Source: Armatimonadota bacterium
GTDB lineage: Bacteria; Armatimonadota; Fimbriimonadia; Fimbriimonadales; Fimbriimonadaceae
NCBI GenBank assembly: GCA_018268255.1
Contig: JAFDWX010000005.1
Span: forward strand, 310,001-374,000
Direction: 5' to 3'
DNA: 64,000 nt
Shown here: piece by piece, positions 1-9,609 of the stretch
Layout: every line of letters starts with the position of its first letter
How positions within the stretch are numbered: position 1 is the first letter of the stretch
The notes under the pieces: model-generated
Seen by the model: only the letters and a program-made list of their open reading frames with translations
What the model was told of the DNA's origin: nothing
Databases searched by the model: none
Translations under genes and position numbers: made by a program

Positions 1-129
1 GAGGTGACACAGGTCCCCATTGGTACCGTTCGCTCCAGAATTGCACGGGGTCGTGCGATTTTAAGACGTGAATTGGAACGATATGCCCTCGAACAGGGTT
101 ACATCAAACAGAGCATCTCCGATGAATGA
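1..129 (+). CDS. ECF sigma factor, C-terminal fragment (cut by window edge)
   Basis: The open frame from base 1 to the TGA at 127-129 reads VTQVPIGTVRSRIARGRAIL and continues to a short tail ending in SISDE. The 'IPxGTVRSRxxRxR' pattern is the recognition helix of sigma region 4 in ECF sigma factors, which binds the -35 element. Only about 42 residues are inside the window, so regions 2 and 3 cannot be judged. The stop lies inside the next gene (ATG at 122), an 8-base overlap typical of a sigma/anti-sigma pair translated together. The next protein is a one-pass membrane protein of anti-sigma type, which supports the call. The exact ECF group cannot be told from this fragment. Confidence 0.85.
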   Translation, partial: EVTQVPIGTVRSRIARGRAILRRELERYALEQGYIKQSISDE

Positions 130-838
130 TATTGAATTGATTTCCAGTTATCTGGATGGCACATTAGATGAAAAGGAACGCACCGAGGTGTTGGCTCGAC
201 TAGAGAACGAGCCCCAACTTCGTGCCCAGTACGGCTCGATGAAGAGCGTTAAGCAGCTCCTCAGCGATCGGTGCACTGCACCAGTCGACATTGAAAACGA
301 CTGGAAGCAATGCAAAAATCGGCTTGACGAAATCGACAAGTCGAGTCAAGCTGAGCGTTTTGTGTCCAAGTATGCGTGGGCGATGGCTGCATCGCTGTTC
401 ATTTTGGTGGTGGGTACTGGGGTCGCAAATCGCCTCAACCCTTCGAGAATTCTGCACGCCAGTGAAGTGAATCGCTACGCTGCTTCGCTGACCCCTGGTC
501 TGCCGTCAACCACTAATTCCAGCGCCATCGGCGACCGCTATGGGCTGAATTTTGGCAAGCCAGCGCTCACAGTTTCGGGTGTGGCATCCGGCCGGATCAA
601 CGGTCTTCCGATTTCCCGAATCGATCTGCAAGACGTCCGGGGAAGCATGCGGCTCGTCGCAGTCCAAGGGGCATCGAACATTGATGGCACCACTCCAAGC
701 GAGGACGGAACTTTTAACCGATGCCAGATTGCTCAGATTAATGCCGTCGGATGGCGTCACGGCAACACAGCCCTGCTTCTGATCGGTGATCGCAACTACA
801 GCGAACTGGAAGAAGTGGCTCACGAATTGATCCGATAA
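122..838 (+). CDS. Membrane anti-sigma factor (partner of the preceding ECF sigma)
   Basis: A 238-residue protein from the ATG at 122, which overlaps the sigma gene stop; an in-frame ATG at 68 would lie inside the sigma gene and is rejected. Residues 1-45 (MNDIELISSYLDGTLDE...) have the 'YLDGxLxxxExxxVxxxL' look of the N-terminal anti-sigma domain of the putative zinc-finger family, but the Cys/His zinc ligands are absent. A single membrane span lies near residues 95-115 (WAMAASLFILVVGTGV). The rest would be outside the membrane and contains no domain I recognise. The likely role is to hold the ECF sigma factor at the membrane and release it on an envelope signal. A strong terminator follows at 882-911, so this two-gene unit ends here. 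Confidence 0.7.
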   Translation: MNDIELISSYLDGTLDEKERTEVLARLENEPQLRAQYGSMKSVKQLLSDRCTAPVDIENDWKQCKNRLDEIDKSSQAERFVSKYAWAMAASLFILVVGTGVANRLNPSRILHASEVNRYAASLTPGLPSTTNSSAIGDRYGLNFGKPALTVSGVASGRINGLPISRIDLQDVRGSMRLVAVQGASNIDGTTPSEDGTFNRCQIAQINAVGWRHGNTALLLIGDRNYSELEEVAHELIR

Positions 839-881
839 TAGAGTTTTTCTCAGTCCCCTTTTCGATCACAGAACAAGCCTT

Positions 882-911
882 GGGCACTCTTCAGCGAGTG
901 CCCTTTTTTTT
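882..911 (+). terminator. Rho-independent terminator after sigma/anti-sigma unit
   Basis: GGGCACTC and GAGTGCCC form a perfect 8-bp stem with a 6-base loop, followed directly by a run of T (904-911). It ends the sigma/anti-sigma transcript. Confidence 0.93.
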
Positions 912-988
912 GGTATATTCGCCAGTTTCTTGAATTACATCGGAAACCCGATCTGCCCGTTCGTGCGTTTATCTCCAATAAGATAAGT

Positions 989-1558
989 ATGGGTAGGGGT
1001 CTTTTTGCATTCGTCCTTGCATGTCTGCTTGCCGTGAGCGCCACCGCAAGTGAACTGCGCACGGTAAAGCTGCCCAACTCGGCGGTAAGCATGCTCAACT
1101 TGGACGAGTTTGATGAGGCCGAGGTCGTCCCAGCAGACGATGAGTGGTACAAGACCCAAGAACTCTATGTCCTTTTTGGCGAGTCCGACGGATACATCGG
1201 GCAGATCATGGCCTTCGGAACAATCAACCGCATCGACGGGTACTTGGGCGAATACGTGGCCCACGAATTCTACGATGTCCGTGAACACGTCGGCTTTAAG
1301 TTCCTAGCCCAGGAGCGAGGCAAGATGGGTAAAGCTGAGGCCTACAAGATCAAGTGGGTCGAAGAGTGCGACGGCGTCCGGCAGATCTCGACCCGTATAT
1401 TCGTCGGATCAGCACGCCATCTCTACATGATCGAAATGACCTACGACGATGCCGATGAGGACGCCAAGAAAGAAGCTGAGCGCGTGGTTGCCTCAGTGCG
1501 ATACGGCAACCAACCCCTCACCGAACTAGAACCGGTCGAGCTCAAGTTTGTGAATTAA
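989..1558 (+). CDS. Secreted protein of unknown function
   Basis: A 189-residue protein from an ATG at 989. The N-terminus (MGRGLFAFVLACLLAVSATA) is a clear Sec signal peptide with cleavage likely after the ATA near residue 20. The mature part is rich in acidic residues and aromatic positions and has no motif I can name; the pattern of alternating strands and a final helix (DEDAKKEAERVVASVR) recalls small lipoprotein-like folds of the PsbP/DUF1795 type, but this is a guess. It stands alone on the plus strand, between the terminator at 882-911 and the convergent DUF1501 gene, whose stop codon is one base away. No shared terminator is visible between them. Confidence 0.7.
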   Translation: MGRGLFAFVLACLLAVSATASELRTVKLPNSAVSMLNLDEFDEAEVVPADDEWYKTQELYVLFGESDGYIGQIMAFGTINRIDGYLGEYVAHEFYDVREHVGFKFLAQERGKMGKAEAYKIKWVEECDGVRQISTRIFVGSARHLYMIEMTYDDADEDAKKEAERVVASVRYGNQPLTELEPVELKFVN

Positions 1559-1559
1559 C

Positions 1560-2804
1560 TTAGTAGAGCCCAACTGGCTTCGGCGCCCCCATCAACGGGA
1601 ACAGCTTGCTGCCGTCCTTCTCACCGAATTCAGCACCAAGGATTTCGCACAATACGTGGCGGTAATCAGTGGTTATGGCGAGGTCGGCTCGTGCATCTAG
1701 CTGATCGGTGGCCAAACCGGGCCATTTTCCGTGAATCTGGCCGCCTTTGACTTTGGGGGACATCACCATCATCACGTTTCCGTGGCCATGATCGGTACCT
1801 TGGCTTTGATTGGCCTTGAGTCGGCGCCCGAATTCGCTCATCACAATGACCGTCAGCCTCGGGCGGAAGTCGGCAAGGTCGGCATAGAATGCTCCGAGTG
1901 ACTTGCTGAGCTGCACCGTGTGTTCCATAAAGTGATACTCCTGGTCCTGGTGCGTGTCCCAACCGCCGTAATCGACGGTTGCCGCCTGCAAGCCCACTTC
2001 CATCTTGATAATCCGCGCCAAGTCTCGCAGGGCGTTCCCAAGTTCCCCGTCCGGGTATTGGGCTCCGCCAGAAGGCTGGTACTTGGGGATCGAACCATCT
2101 GGGTTTCGGCCCATCTTCTTTCGGATTTGGTCAAATGCCGTAAGCGCGTCCAGACCGTCGCGGTGAATCCACGATTCGCCCATGGAGTAGAGCAAACGCA
2201 AAGCGTTGATCTGGTCGTCACCTCCCCAGAGCTGGAATCCATCGAGGTTCGGGATCGCTGCCGCACCTTTGGCCCCAAGGAACATGTTCGCCAAATTTCC
2301 AGCGACGCTGACGGCAGGCATCGGACCTGTGGCGCCTCGTTCCTTCAGATGGCGAGCCATCCATCCAGATCCCAGACCCATATCTTCAGTCCGCGCCACA
2401 CCTCGCTCCATGAGGTCCATCGCCTCGAAGTGGCTCCGCGTTCCGTGAGTTAACCCACACGCGTGAACGAAGGCAAGGTGCTTGGAATCGTAGAGTTCCT
2501 TGATCTCATTGGCCTTGCCGAACAGCCGGAAGTCCAATCCCTTCGGACCACCCGCGATCTCAAGACCCTTACGATCACCCGACTCACCGATCCGCAAATT
2601 CGCGGGCCGAGCCGCAATATAGTCCGGATCATTGATGGGAGCAAGCAAATTGAGACCATCCATTCCCCCGCGCAGGAAGATCGTGACGAGGATCGGGTTC
2701 GAGCCGGGGTCATCGTAGAACGACAAATTGCCGAATTTGGCTCCCGACATGGCCGCGATCGCAGAACTGCAGCCGACTAAGAAAGATCTACGCGTGATGG
2801 ACAT
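1560..2804 (-). CDS. DUF1501 family protein, Tat-exported
   Basis: 414 residues, full length for the DUF1501 family. The N-terminus MSITRRSFLVGCSS carries a twin-arginine signal (RRSFL), so export in folded form is expected. Family-typical stretches are LRGGMDGLNLLAP near residue 45, SHFEAMDLMERG near 125, VDYGGWDTHQDQ near 280 and MSEFGRRLKANQS near 325, followed by DHGHGN, which resemble the metal-binding parts of the alkaline phosphatase/sulfatase fold. The enzyme activity of DUF1501 is not established. It starts 3 bases after the stop of the DUF1800 gene, with a GAGG Shine-Dalgarno 6 bases before the ATG. The DUF1800-DUF1501 pair is a recurrent two-gene unit in Planctomycetes, Acidobacteria and Armatimonadota, usually thought to act in the cell envelope. 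Confidence 0.9.
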   Translation of the reverse strand: MSITRRSFLVGCSSAIAAMSGAKFGNLSFYDDPGSNPILVTIFLRGGMDGLNLLAPINDPDYIAARPANLRIGESGDRKGLEIAGGPKGLDFRLFGKANEIKELYDSKHLAFVHACGLTHGTRSHFEAMDLMERGVARTEDMGLGSGWMARHLKERGATGPMPAVSVAGNLANMFLGAKGAAAIPNLDGFQLWGGDDQINALRLLYSMGESWIHRDGLDALTAFDQIRKKMGRNPDGSIPKYQPSGGAQYPDGELGNALRDLARIIKMEVGLQAATVDYGGWDTHQDQEYHFMEHTVQLSKSLGAFYADLADFRPRLTVIVMSEFGRRLKANQSQGTDHGHGNVMMVMSPKVKGGQIHGKWPGLATDQLDARADLAITTDYRHVLCEILGAEFGEKDGSKLFPLMGAPKPVGLY

Positions 2805-2807
2805 GGA

Positions 2808-4460
2808 TTACCTCGCATGGAATGCCGGAGTCATGGCAACCAGCATTTGCAGGATGCGGATGCGATTGTGGAGATCTTGGTCGTCCTTTCGGATCGGGTC
2901 TGTTGCGCGGTCCTTACTGAACGCGGCCAGACAAAGTTTGAATGTTGGATCGTCGAGGTCGTAACCCAACGTGCGGCGCACGTGATATCGACACAAAGAT
3001 TCCCAATCGGAAAGTGCTTCTGGAATCTCTGGCGCAGCCGGTTTGATGAGCTTGCTACCCTCCCACATGAGTCCGCCCGGTAAGTTCCAGCGCTGTACCC
3101 AGCTGAAGGTTCCAAGCCAATAGTCTTTCGTGTCCGGGTGGCCAGTCGGAAGCGGGTAGGCGAAGAGCCGTTGCCCCATGCTTGCGATCATCCAGTTAAG
3201 CCCGGGCGCAAGAGTGAAATCCTGTCCAGTCGCCCGGATGAATCCCAAAGCAGCTTCTAGTGGGCGTTTGATCTTTTGTCCCCACGTGGATTTGAACTCC
3301 TGCGACAAGACGATGGTCTCCATCACCTTTTTGATCTGGTCTGGAGCCTTCACGTTATCCATCCACACCTTTGCGGCCTTGGCCACCAGAGCCTCTGGCG
3401 GATCATCCGAAACAAACCGCCGAACGAGTTTCTTACACACGTACTTTGCGGTACCAGGGTGGTTCGCAACCAAATCCAGTACTCGCCGACCATCGGCCAT
3501 GGGTGGTTGGTTCGGTTCAAACTCCACTCCGAGGACCCGCTTTTGGTAGTTGTCATGCCACCGGTCCACATAGAGAAACTCGCCGGTGTTCGGGAGGTTG
3601 CCATCTTCCCCGCGACTCCAGGAGCCATCTGCTAGGGTCCACCCCGTAAATGCCCGCGCAGCTTCGTAGACATCCTGGTCGATATAGCCATCGGGCTTGC
3701 CTTCCACTGCACCGGGAACCTCCCTCCATCGATGGTAGAGGTCGTTATAGTAATGGTCCGCCCCTAGCGTATGCAGTTCAAACAGTTCTCGGGCGTAGTT
3801 CTCGTTGGCTGGGCTCGCCACACTACGATAGTTGTTCAGGTAGACGAGCATCGGTGCGCTGGTCGCTACCCCTTCCAGCATCTCGCGGAAATTCCCAAAG
3901 ACGTTCTTCCGAATCACGTCGCGATCGAATAGCGGAAAGAGCACCCGCGCAGCATCATCGTCGACCCACATGTTGACGTTGAAGTGGTTATGCCAAAAGT
4001 CGGCCATTACCTCGCGGAACTGCCACTGCGAATACACGCCCCTGACAAGTGTAGCGGCCAGCACTTCATCCGCGGGCCGAGCGCGTTCCTGATAAGGCAT
4101 TTCCTGTGCGCGAAGTTTCCACAGTTCTTGTCGCGTGGCGTTGATGTATTTGAGGGGCCGATCTTCATTAACCTTTTTCTTCTCTTTGGTTTTTGGATCG
4201 TCCCATTCGTATTCGATATGAAGCATCGCCGCGCCGACATGCTTGTCGGCCTCGGGATCAACGTTGGTGGGGTTCAGTTGTTCACGAACGTAATTTTCGA
4301 ACCCTTGTTTTTTAACCCGTTCTACATCCCCCGGACGAGGGCCAAAACCCAACCGGTGAAGCGCAATGCTCTCAATCGGAGGGGTTGGAAGTGAGGACCG
4401 CACTTGTCCGATCGCTTCGGTGAAAAGGGAGGACGACTGAGCAACTTCTGAAATCGGCAT
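2808..4460 (-). CDS. DUF1800 family protein
   Basis: 550 residues starting at an ATG (4458-4460). Family hallmarks are visible: IALHRLGFGPRPGDVERV near residue 30, the FWHNHFNVN core near residue 160, 'NENYARELFELHTLG' near 220, 'DVYEAARAFTGWT' near 265 and 'FVCKKL'-like YVCKKLVRRFVSDDPP near 340. No signal peptide is obvious at the N-terminus, unlike many relatives; the Tat signal of the DUF1501 partner may serve for the pair, which is only an inference. The biochemical function of DUF1800 is unknown. It is the first gene of a two-gene unit with DUF1501, separated by 3 bases. The 219 bases between it and the divergent tricorn-like gene must hold promoters for both; I see no clear -35/-10 pair there. 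Confidence 0.9.
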   Translation of the reverse strand: MPISEVAQSSSLFTEAIGQVRSSLPTPPIESIALHRLGFGPRPGDVERVKKQGFENYVREQLNPTNVDPEADKHVGAAMLHIEYEWDDPKTKEKKKVNEDRPLKYINATRQELWKLRAQEMPYQERARPADEVLAATLVRGVYSQWQFREVMADFWHNHFNVNMWVDDDAARVLFPLFDRDVIRKNVFGNFREMLEGVATSAPMLVYLNNYRSVASPANENYARELFELHTLGADHYYNDLYHRWREVPGAVEGKPDGYIDQDVYEAARAFTGWTLADGSWSRGEDGNLPNTGEFLYVDRWHDNYQKRVLGVEFEPNQPPMADGRRVLDLVANHPGTAKYVCKKLVRRFVSDDPPEALVAKAAKVWMDNVKAPDQIKKVMETIVLSQEFKSTWGQKIKRPLEAALGFIRATGQDFTLAPGLNWMIASMGQRLFAYPLPTGHPDTKDYWLGTFSWVQRWNLPGGLMWEGSKLIKPAAPEIPEALSDWESLCRYHVRRTLGYDLDDPTFKLCLAAFSKDRATDPIRKDDQDLHNRIRILQMLVAMTPAFHAR

Positions 4461-4679
4461 CTATATGCTCCCGAGAAAACCTAGAACCATTCTATAACTT
4501 TCCGGACGCAAGAGCGCACCCGTTCGTACTTAATCACTGGGATAGGTAAAAAGCCCCAGCCGCAAATATGCTTGGGAACCTCTTGATTCACTCTGTGCGT
4601 AGCGATTGCGGACATCCTGCTCCTTAAATTAATGAAGAGGGCGGGAATTTTAGATTAAGGGTAAAAATTAAATTCAATC

Positions 4680-7600
4680 ATGACCACAGCTCTTCTCGCC
4701 GCGGCAACTATGGTGTTTGCGGCTCCGGCATCCCCGGATGATGTTCGTCTTTTGCGATATCCAACCGTTCACGGAGATACAGTCGTTTTCTCATATGCAG
4801 GGGACCTCTGGAAATGCGCCCTGAACGGAGGTGACGCAACTCGCCTTACGACTTATGCAGCCGCCGAAGTCCTTCCTCGAATTTCGCCCGATGGAAAGAC
4901 CATCGCATTTATGGGAGCGTATGACGGAGCTTCAGAGGTTTACACCATGCCGATTGGTGGTGGAGAACCCGTTCGCGTAACCTACACTCCAGATACGGAC
5001 ACCTTGGTCGGATGGACCCCAGATGGAAAGCTGATGGTTGCCAATGGCGAGGATAATTCCAGCTTTACAGACCGGCTTTGGATATACGGCCCGACCGGCG
5101 GGATCCCCAAAGAGACCTCGATTACCGAAATTGCCACTGGCTCGATGTCACCCGATGGATCGACCGTCGCCTATAACCGAAATTCGTCCTACGGTTTCAA
5201 CTGGAGAAGGTATCGAGGCGGCACGCAAGGCGTTGTCAGCTTCTACAACCTGACCTCGAACGAATATTCTGAGATTCCGCACGCTCGCGAAAACAATTGG
5301 ATGCCCATCTATGTGGGAACCGATGTGTACTATTTGAGCGACAAGAACCTTGGCACGGTCAACCTCTACAAGTTCGACACGAAGTCGAAGAAGAGCACCC
5401 AGTTGACCTCGTTCAATGATGCTGACATGCGGTTCCCCAACACAGACGGGAAGACCATCGTATACGAGCGCGACGGTGTCCTGTATGCGTACGACATCGC
5501 CAGCAAAAAAACAAGCCGCGTGACCCCGCATATCGTCAACGATGGTTCGTCCTACCGACCCATGGTTCGAAAACTTGGCGCGTTCACTGAGAGCATTTCT
5601 CTCTCACCTAACGCCAAGCGAGTCGTTCTGGCCGCACGGGGTGAGGTGTTTACCGTTCCCGCAAAGGACGGCGACACCCGAAACCTCACCCAATCCACCG
5701 ACTCCCGCGAAAAGGAAGCTCGCTGGTCGCCCGATGGCCAGACCATCGCGTACCTAAGCGACGCGAGTGGGGAGTTTGAGATCTACAGCGAGCCCCAGAA
5801 AGGCGGCAAGGCTGAGCAACTTACCAAAGGTGGCCAATATCGAATCGACTCATTCGATTATTCGCCCGACGGTAAGAAGATTTCGTTCACAACAAGCGAT
5901 CGATCCCTGTACCTGCTTGATCTCGCGACCAAGAAGGTCACCAAAGTCTATCAAGCTCAGGAAGGTGGAGTGACCTATGACTGGGCTCCCGACAGCAGCT
6001 ACATCGCGTACGTTCGGCTCAACCCGAACCTTGCAGGAAGCGTCGTTCTTTACCGAGTTCGAGATGGCCAAACGCACGATGTCACACGTGGTCTGTTCAA
6101 CGACAGCAATGTCACGTTTGACATGGGTGGCAAATACCTGTACATCGTGAGCAGCCGCACGCTCACTCCGATGCCCACTGGGTTTGAGTTTGGTCTTGAG
6201 TTTGGCCCGACCCAGCGTGTGTATGCGATCCCGCTCACCAAGGACATCACCAATCCATTTGGTGCCAAGTCAGACGACGAGGCTGACGCGAAGGGCTCCC
6301 CTGCGGGACCCAGCACAAGCAATGACGATGAGGAGGAAGAATTCACCGCACGAACCAGTGTGAATCTCGCCGACGCTGAATTGACCGTTTCCCAACCGGG
6401 AGCAGCTCCAGCGGGTGCCGAAAAGAAGGACGAGCCAAAGCCTGCCGACAAGAAGGAAGAGAAGAAAGAAGAGCCCAAGGAACTCAAAATTGACTTCGAT
6501 GGCATGGAGGATCGGATGATCGCCCTGCCATGGGAAGCCAGTGGATTCCAAGGCATCATCGGTATCAACAACGGTGTCCTCGTGGTAGATGGTGGGATGC
6601 TGAAGAAGTTTGACTTCGGCTCCAAGCAGTCGTTCGACATCCTCGCGGGATTTTCCGCACTCACGTTCAACAAGGCACGTGACAAGTTTGCGTACATGGC
6701 AGGTCCGGGATTTGTCGGGATTCTGCCCGTCAGTGCAGGCATTCAACTTGGCCAAGGCCGAGTGAACTTGGACGGCGTGGAAGCGATGTGGGACGCCAAA
6801 AAGGAATGGCGCCAAATCTTCTACGAGTCCTGGCGATACATGCGCGACCATTTCTACGACCCGAACTTTGTTGGCATCGACTGGGAAGCCAAGAAGAAGC
6901 AGTACGAGGCTTATCTTCCCTATGTCCAGCATCGAAATGACCTGAATTACATCCTTGGTCTGATGATCGGCGAACTTGGAACCGGCCACGCCTATGTCGG
7001 TGGTGGCGAGGTGATGAGCACACGCCCGCCAGTTCCCGTTGGGATGCTCGGCGCGGATTACGCCATCACGAGTGGTGCCGTTCAGTTGAAGCGGATCTAT
7101 CGAGGCGAAGGTTACGAAGCGGGCAGCCGCGGCCCCCTTTGCGAGCCGGGAATGAACCTTAAGCAAGGCGACTACTTGCTGGAGATCGACGGCCACAAGT
7201 TGGATGGATCTCGCCACCCGAACGAGTTTCTCGTTGGCAAGGTCGGAAAGACCATTTCCGTTCGAGTCAACTCCAAACCTTCCATGGAGGGTTCGCGAGA
7301 GATTCTCGTTCGGCCGATCGCAAGCGATGCTGGCCTCCGATATGCCGATTGGGTAGAGACCAATCGAAAGAAAGTCGAGCAGCTCAGCAATGGTCGAATC
7401 GGCTATATGCACGTGCCGAACACGAGCGAAGAAGGCATGATCGGCTTTGCTAAAGGGTTCTACACCCAATTCGATAAGGAAGCCATGCTGGTCGACGAGC
7501 GCTTCAACGGTGGTGGAATGATCCCCACGTACTTCTATGACAAGATCATGCGCAAGTATGTGGCCTTCTTCCGACAGCGCAACGGAATGGACATCGGTTT

Positions 7601-8003
7601 CCCGGTCGAAACGATGGACGGCCCGTGGGCCATGCTCATCAACGAGTACGCCGGTTCTGGCGGTGACATGTTCCCGTGGCTGTTCCGAAAGCATAAAGTT
7701 GGTCCACTCATCGGCAAACGAACCTGGGGTGGCTTGGTGGGTCTGACGGGCTCCGCTCCGCTTATCGACGGTGGATTCCTCAGTGCACCTGAGTTCGGAA
7801 TCTACGACCAAGAGACGGGCGAGTGGATCGCCGAGAACAAGGGTATCGACCCGGATATCGAAGTCGACGCTCGACCTGACTTGATTGCCAAGGGACAGGA
7901 TCCTCAGCTTGAAGCCGGCGTGAAGTATCTTCTCGACCAGCTCGCCAAGCGCAAGCCGATCCGAAAGCGACCGAACTATCCGGTCCACAACCCGGGCAAG
8001 TAA
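4680..8003 (+). CDS. Tricorn-type protease homologue (S41 family)
   Basis: 1107 residues. After a probable signal peptide (residues 1-15, LLAAATMVFAA) come two WD40-like beta-propellers, with repeated 'SPDGKTIAF' TolB-type blades from about 25 to 300 and 310 to 570. A charged Lys/Glu/Pro linker follows (about 580-605). The C1 helical domain starts near 698, a PDZ domain lies near 775-870, and the C2 core contains EYAGSGGDMFPW with nucleophile Ser993. His770 in LGTGHAYVGG and Glu1052 in AENKGIDPDI match the catalytic His and Glu of archaeal tricorn. The Ser next to the catalytic His in the archaeal tetrad is Gly769 here. Tricorn trims peptides made by the proteasome or other proteases; the signal peptide suggests this one works in the periplasm. 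It is monocistronic with a terminator at 8022-8056. Confidence 0.92.
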   Translation: MTTALLAAATMVFAAPASPDDVRLLRYPTVHGDTVVFSYAGDLWKCALNGGDATRLTTYAAAEVLPRISPDGKTIAFMGAYDGASEVYTMPIGGGEPVRVTYTPDTDTLVGWTPDGKLMVANGEDNSSFTDRLWIYGPTGGIPKETSITEIATGSMSPDGSTVAYNRNSSYGFNWRRYRGGTQGVVSFYNLTSNEYSEIPHARENNWMPIYVGTDVYYLSDKNLGTVNLYKFDTKSKKSTQLTSFNDADMRFPNTDGKTIVYERDGVLYAYDIASKKTSRVTPHIVNDGSSYRPMVRKLGAFTESISLSPNAKRVVLAARGEVFTVPAKDGDTRNLTQSTDSREKEARWSPDGQTIAYLSDASGEFEIYSEPQKGGKAEQLTKGGQYRIDSFDYSPDGKKISFTTSDRSLYLLDLATKKVTKVYQAQEGGVTYDWAPDSSYIAYVRLNPNLAGSVVLYRVRDGQTHDVTRGLFNDSNVTFDMGGKYLYIVSSRTLTPMPTGFEFGLEFGPTQRVYAIPLTKDITNPFGAKSDDEADAKGSPAGPSTSNDDEEEEFTARTSVNLADAELTVSQPGAAPAGAEKKDEPKPADKKEEKKEEPKELKIDFDGMEDRMIALPWEASGFQGIIGINNGVLVVDGGMLKKFDFGSKQSFDILAGFSALTFNKARDKFAYMAGPGFVGILPVSAGIQLGQGRVNLDGVEAMWDAKKEWRQIFYESWRYMRDHFYDPNFVGIDWEAKKKQYEAYLPYVQHRNDLNYILGLMIGELGTGHAYVGGGEVMSTRPPVPVGMLGADYAITSGAVQLKRIYRGEGYEAGSRGPLCEPGMNLKQGDYLLEIDGHKLDGSRHPNEFLVGKVGKTISVRVNSKPSMEGSREILVRPIASDAGLRYADWVETNRKKVEQLSNGRIGYMHVPNTSEEGMIGFAKGFYTQFDKEAMLVDERFNGGGMIPTYFYDKIMRKYVAFFRQRNGMDIGFPVETMDGPWAMLINEYAGSGGDMFPWLFRKHKVGPLIGKRTWGGLVGLTGSAPLIDGGFLSAPEFGIYDQETGEWIAENKGIDPDIEVDARPDLIAKGQDPQLEAGVKYLLDQLAKRKPIRKRPNYPVHNPGK

Positions 8004-8021
8004 GGCATTTATTGCTCCTCA

Positions 8022-8056
8022 AGTCCCTTGGTCAGATGATCAGGGGACTTTTTCTT
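8022..8056 (+). terminator. Terminator after tricorn-type protease gene
   Basis: AGTCCC pairs with GGGACT across a loop of about 17 bases that may itself fold, followed by TTTTTCTTTT. It ends the tricorn transcript just before the sugar ATPase gene. Confidence 0.8.
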
Positions 8057-8082
8057 TTGATTAGGCTAAGCTAGTTCAAGAA

Positions 8083-9564
8083 ATGGTCGGCGTGAGAGGC
8101 ATTTGCAAACGGTTTGGAGGCGTCCAGGCGCTCCGGAACGTGAGTTTTGATGTTGCACCGGGAACCTGCCACGCTCTGATGGGTGAGAATGGTGCGGGCA
8201 AATCCACGCTCGGAAAGATCATCGCAGGGATCCATCACGCGGACGAAGGCGAAATTTTGGTGGACGGGCGCGCGGTTTCCATTAAATCGCCCATGCACGC
8301 AGCAGCACTGGGCATTGCCATGGTCCACCAAGAGCTCTTGTTCTGCGAAAACCTCAGTGTTGCCGAGAACATGTCCCTTGAACAGATTCCGAGAAAAGGC
8401 CTCTGGGTCGATCGACAGGCAATGAGAGATCGAGCTGCGGAATGGCTCGCGCCATTTGCTCAGATCAACCCCGACAGCTTGGTCGGATCACTCAGCATCG
8501 GACAGCAGCAATTGGTCCAAATCGCCGGAGCAGTCGGGCGCGGAGCAAAGACCATCATCTTCGATGAGCCCACGAGCAGTTTGACTCAGGCCGAAACAGA
8601 GAAGCTGTTCTTGGTGATCAGGGACCTCCTGTCTCAAGGGGTCACGTGCATTTATGTCTCCCACCGCATGAAAGAGGTGTTCAGCATCTGTTCACACGTC
8701 TCGGTTTTGAGAGATGGTGAGCACGTCCATACTGGCCCTCTTAACGAACTGGACGACGCTTCTCTTGTCCGACTCATGATCGGTCGTGATGTGGATCAAT
8801 CTGCTGAGCCGCCCGCCTTTGACTCGACCGCAAACCCCATGGTCGAAGTCCGCGACCTGCATTCTGACAACCTGTTCGAACCGATCAGCTTCTCCATTCG
8901 CGCGGGAGAGATCCTCGGATTCGCAGGATTGGTCGGAGCAGGACGGTCAGAAATCGCCCGCGCGCTCGCTGGGCTGGATACTCATGCTCGCGGCCAAGTG
9001 CGCATCGGCGACCGCTTGCTGAGACTGGGAAGCGCTCCCGGGTCCATTCGCGCAGGTGTTGGCCACGTTCCCGAGGATCGTAAATCGCAAGGACTCGCCT
9101 TCAACCTGAATGTGCGGGAGAACAGCACATTGGCCAGCCTAGGGGAGTTCGCATCGTTCGGATTCGTCAATAAGAAGTCCGAGCGTGAAGCAGCTGAATC
9201 CGCCCGTGCTTCCTTGCGAATCAAATGCCCGACAGTCGAAGTGCCTGTGGATAGTCTCTCGGGAGGCAATCAACAAAAGGTCGTCCTCTCCAAATGGCTG
9301 GTTTCCGATTCCAAACTCCTTATTCTCGACGAGCCAACCCGCGGGGTTGATGTAGGGTCAAAATCTGAGATCCATGCTCTGATACGGGAGCTCGCGTCGC
9401 AGGGAAAAGCGATCCTACTCATCTCGAGCGAACTTCCCGAACTCCTTGCGGTCAGCCACCGAATCCTAGTCTTGCGGAACGGGAAACTTGCAGGCGAAAT
9501 CGCTCGGGAGCATGCCACCGAGGAGTCTGTCGTGGCTATGATGACGGGCATCGCCAACGTCTAG
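8083..9564 (+). CDS. Sugar ABC importer ATPase, duplicated (RbsA/MglA type)
   Basis: 493 residues with two fused nucleotide-binding domains, the layout of RbsA, MglA and XylG. The first half has Walker A GENGAGKST near residue 34, signature LSIGQQQ near 137 and Walker B IIFDEPTSSL near 158. The second half has the degenerate Walker A GLVGAGRSE near 285 and the signature LSGGNQQKVVLSKWL near 390, followed by LLILDEPTRGVDVGS. It powers import of a monosaccharide by a CUT2-class transporter. The natural partners, a permease and a binding lipoprotein, are not adjacent but at 18221 and 19296. The next gene, a secreted-type alpha-galactosidase, begins 45 bases downstream on the same strand, suggesting co-transcription. 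The sugar cannot be deduced; galactose released by the neighbour is plausible. Confidence 0.95.
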   Translation: MVGVRGICKRFGGVQALRNVSFDVAPGTCHALMGENGAGKSTLGKIIAGIHHADEGEILVDGRAVSIKSPMHAAALGIAMVHQELLFCENLSVAENMSLEQIPRKGLWVDRQAMRDRAAEWLAPFAQINPDSLVGSLSIGQQQLVQIAGAVGRGAKTIIFDEPTSSLTQAETEKLFLVIRDLLSQGVTCIYVSHRMKEVFSICSHVSVLRDGEHVHTGPLNELDDASLVRLMIGRDVDQSAEPPAFDSTANPMVEVRDLHSDNLFEPISFSIRAGEILGFAGLVGAGRSEIARALAGLDTHARGQVRIGDRLLRLGSAPGSIRAGVGHVPEDRKSQGLAFNLNVRENSTLASLGEFASFGFVNKKSEREAAESARASLRIKCPTVEVPVDSLSGGNQQKVVLSKWLVSDSKLLILDEPTRGVDVGSKSEIHALIRELASQGKAILLISSELPELLAVSHRILVLRNGKLAGEIAREHATEESVVAMMTGIANV

Positions 9565-9609
9565 TCACACTGCCGTCCAGCCTAAGCCATCTCCAGGTAA
9601 AACCACGGT

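Noticed and set aside
6270-7988. 572-residue minus-strand frame opposite the tricorn gene
   Set aside because: It is an antisense shadow of a well-supported gene, with biased composition caused by the codon use of the other strand and no family motif.
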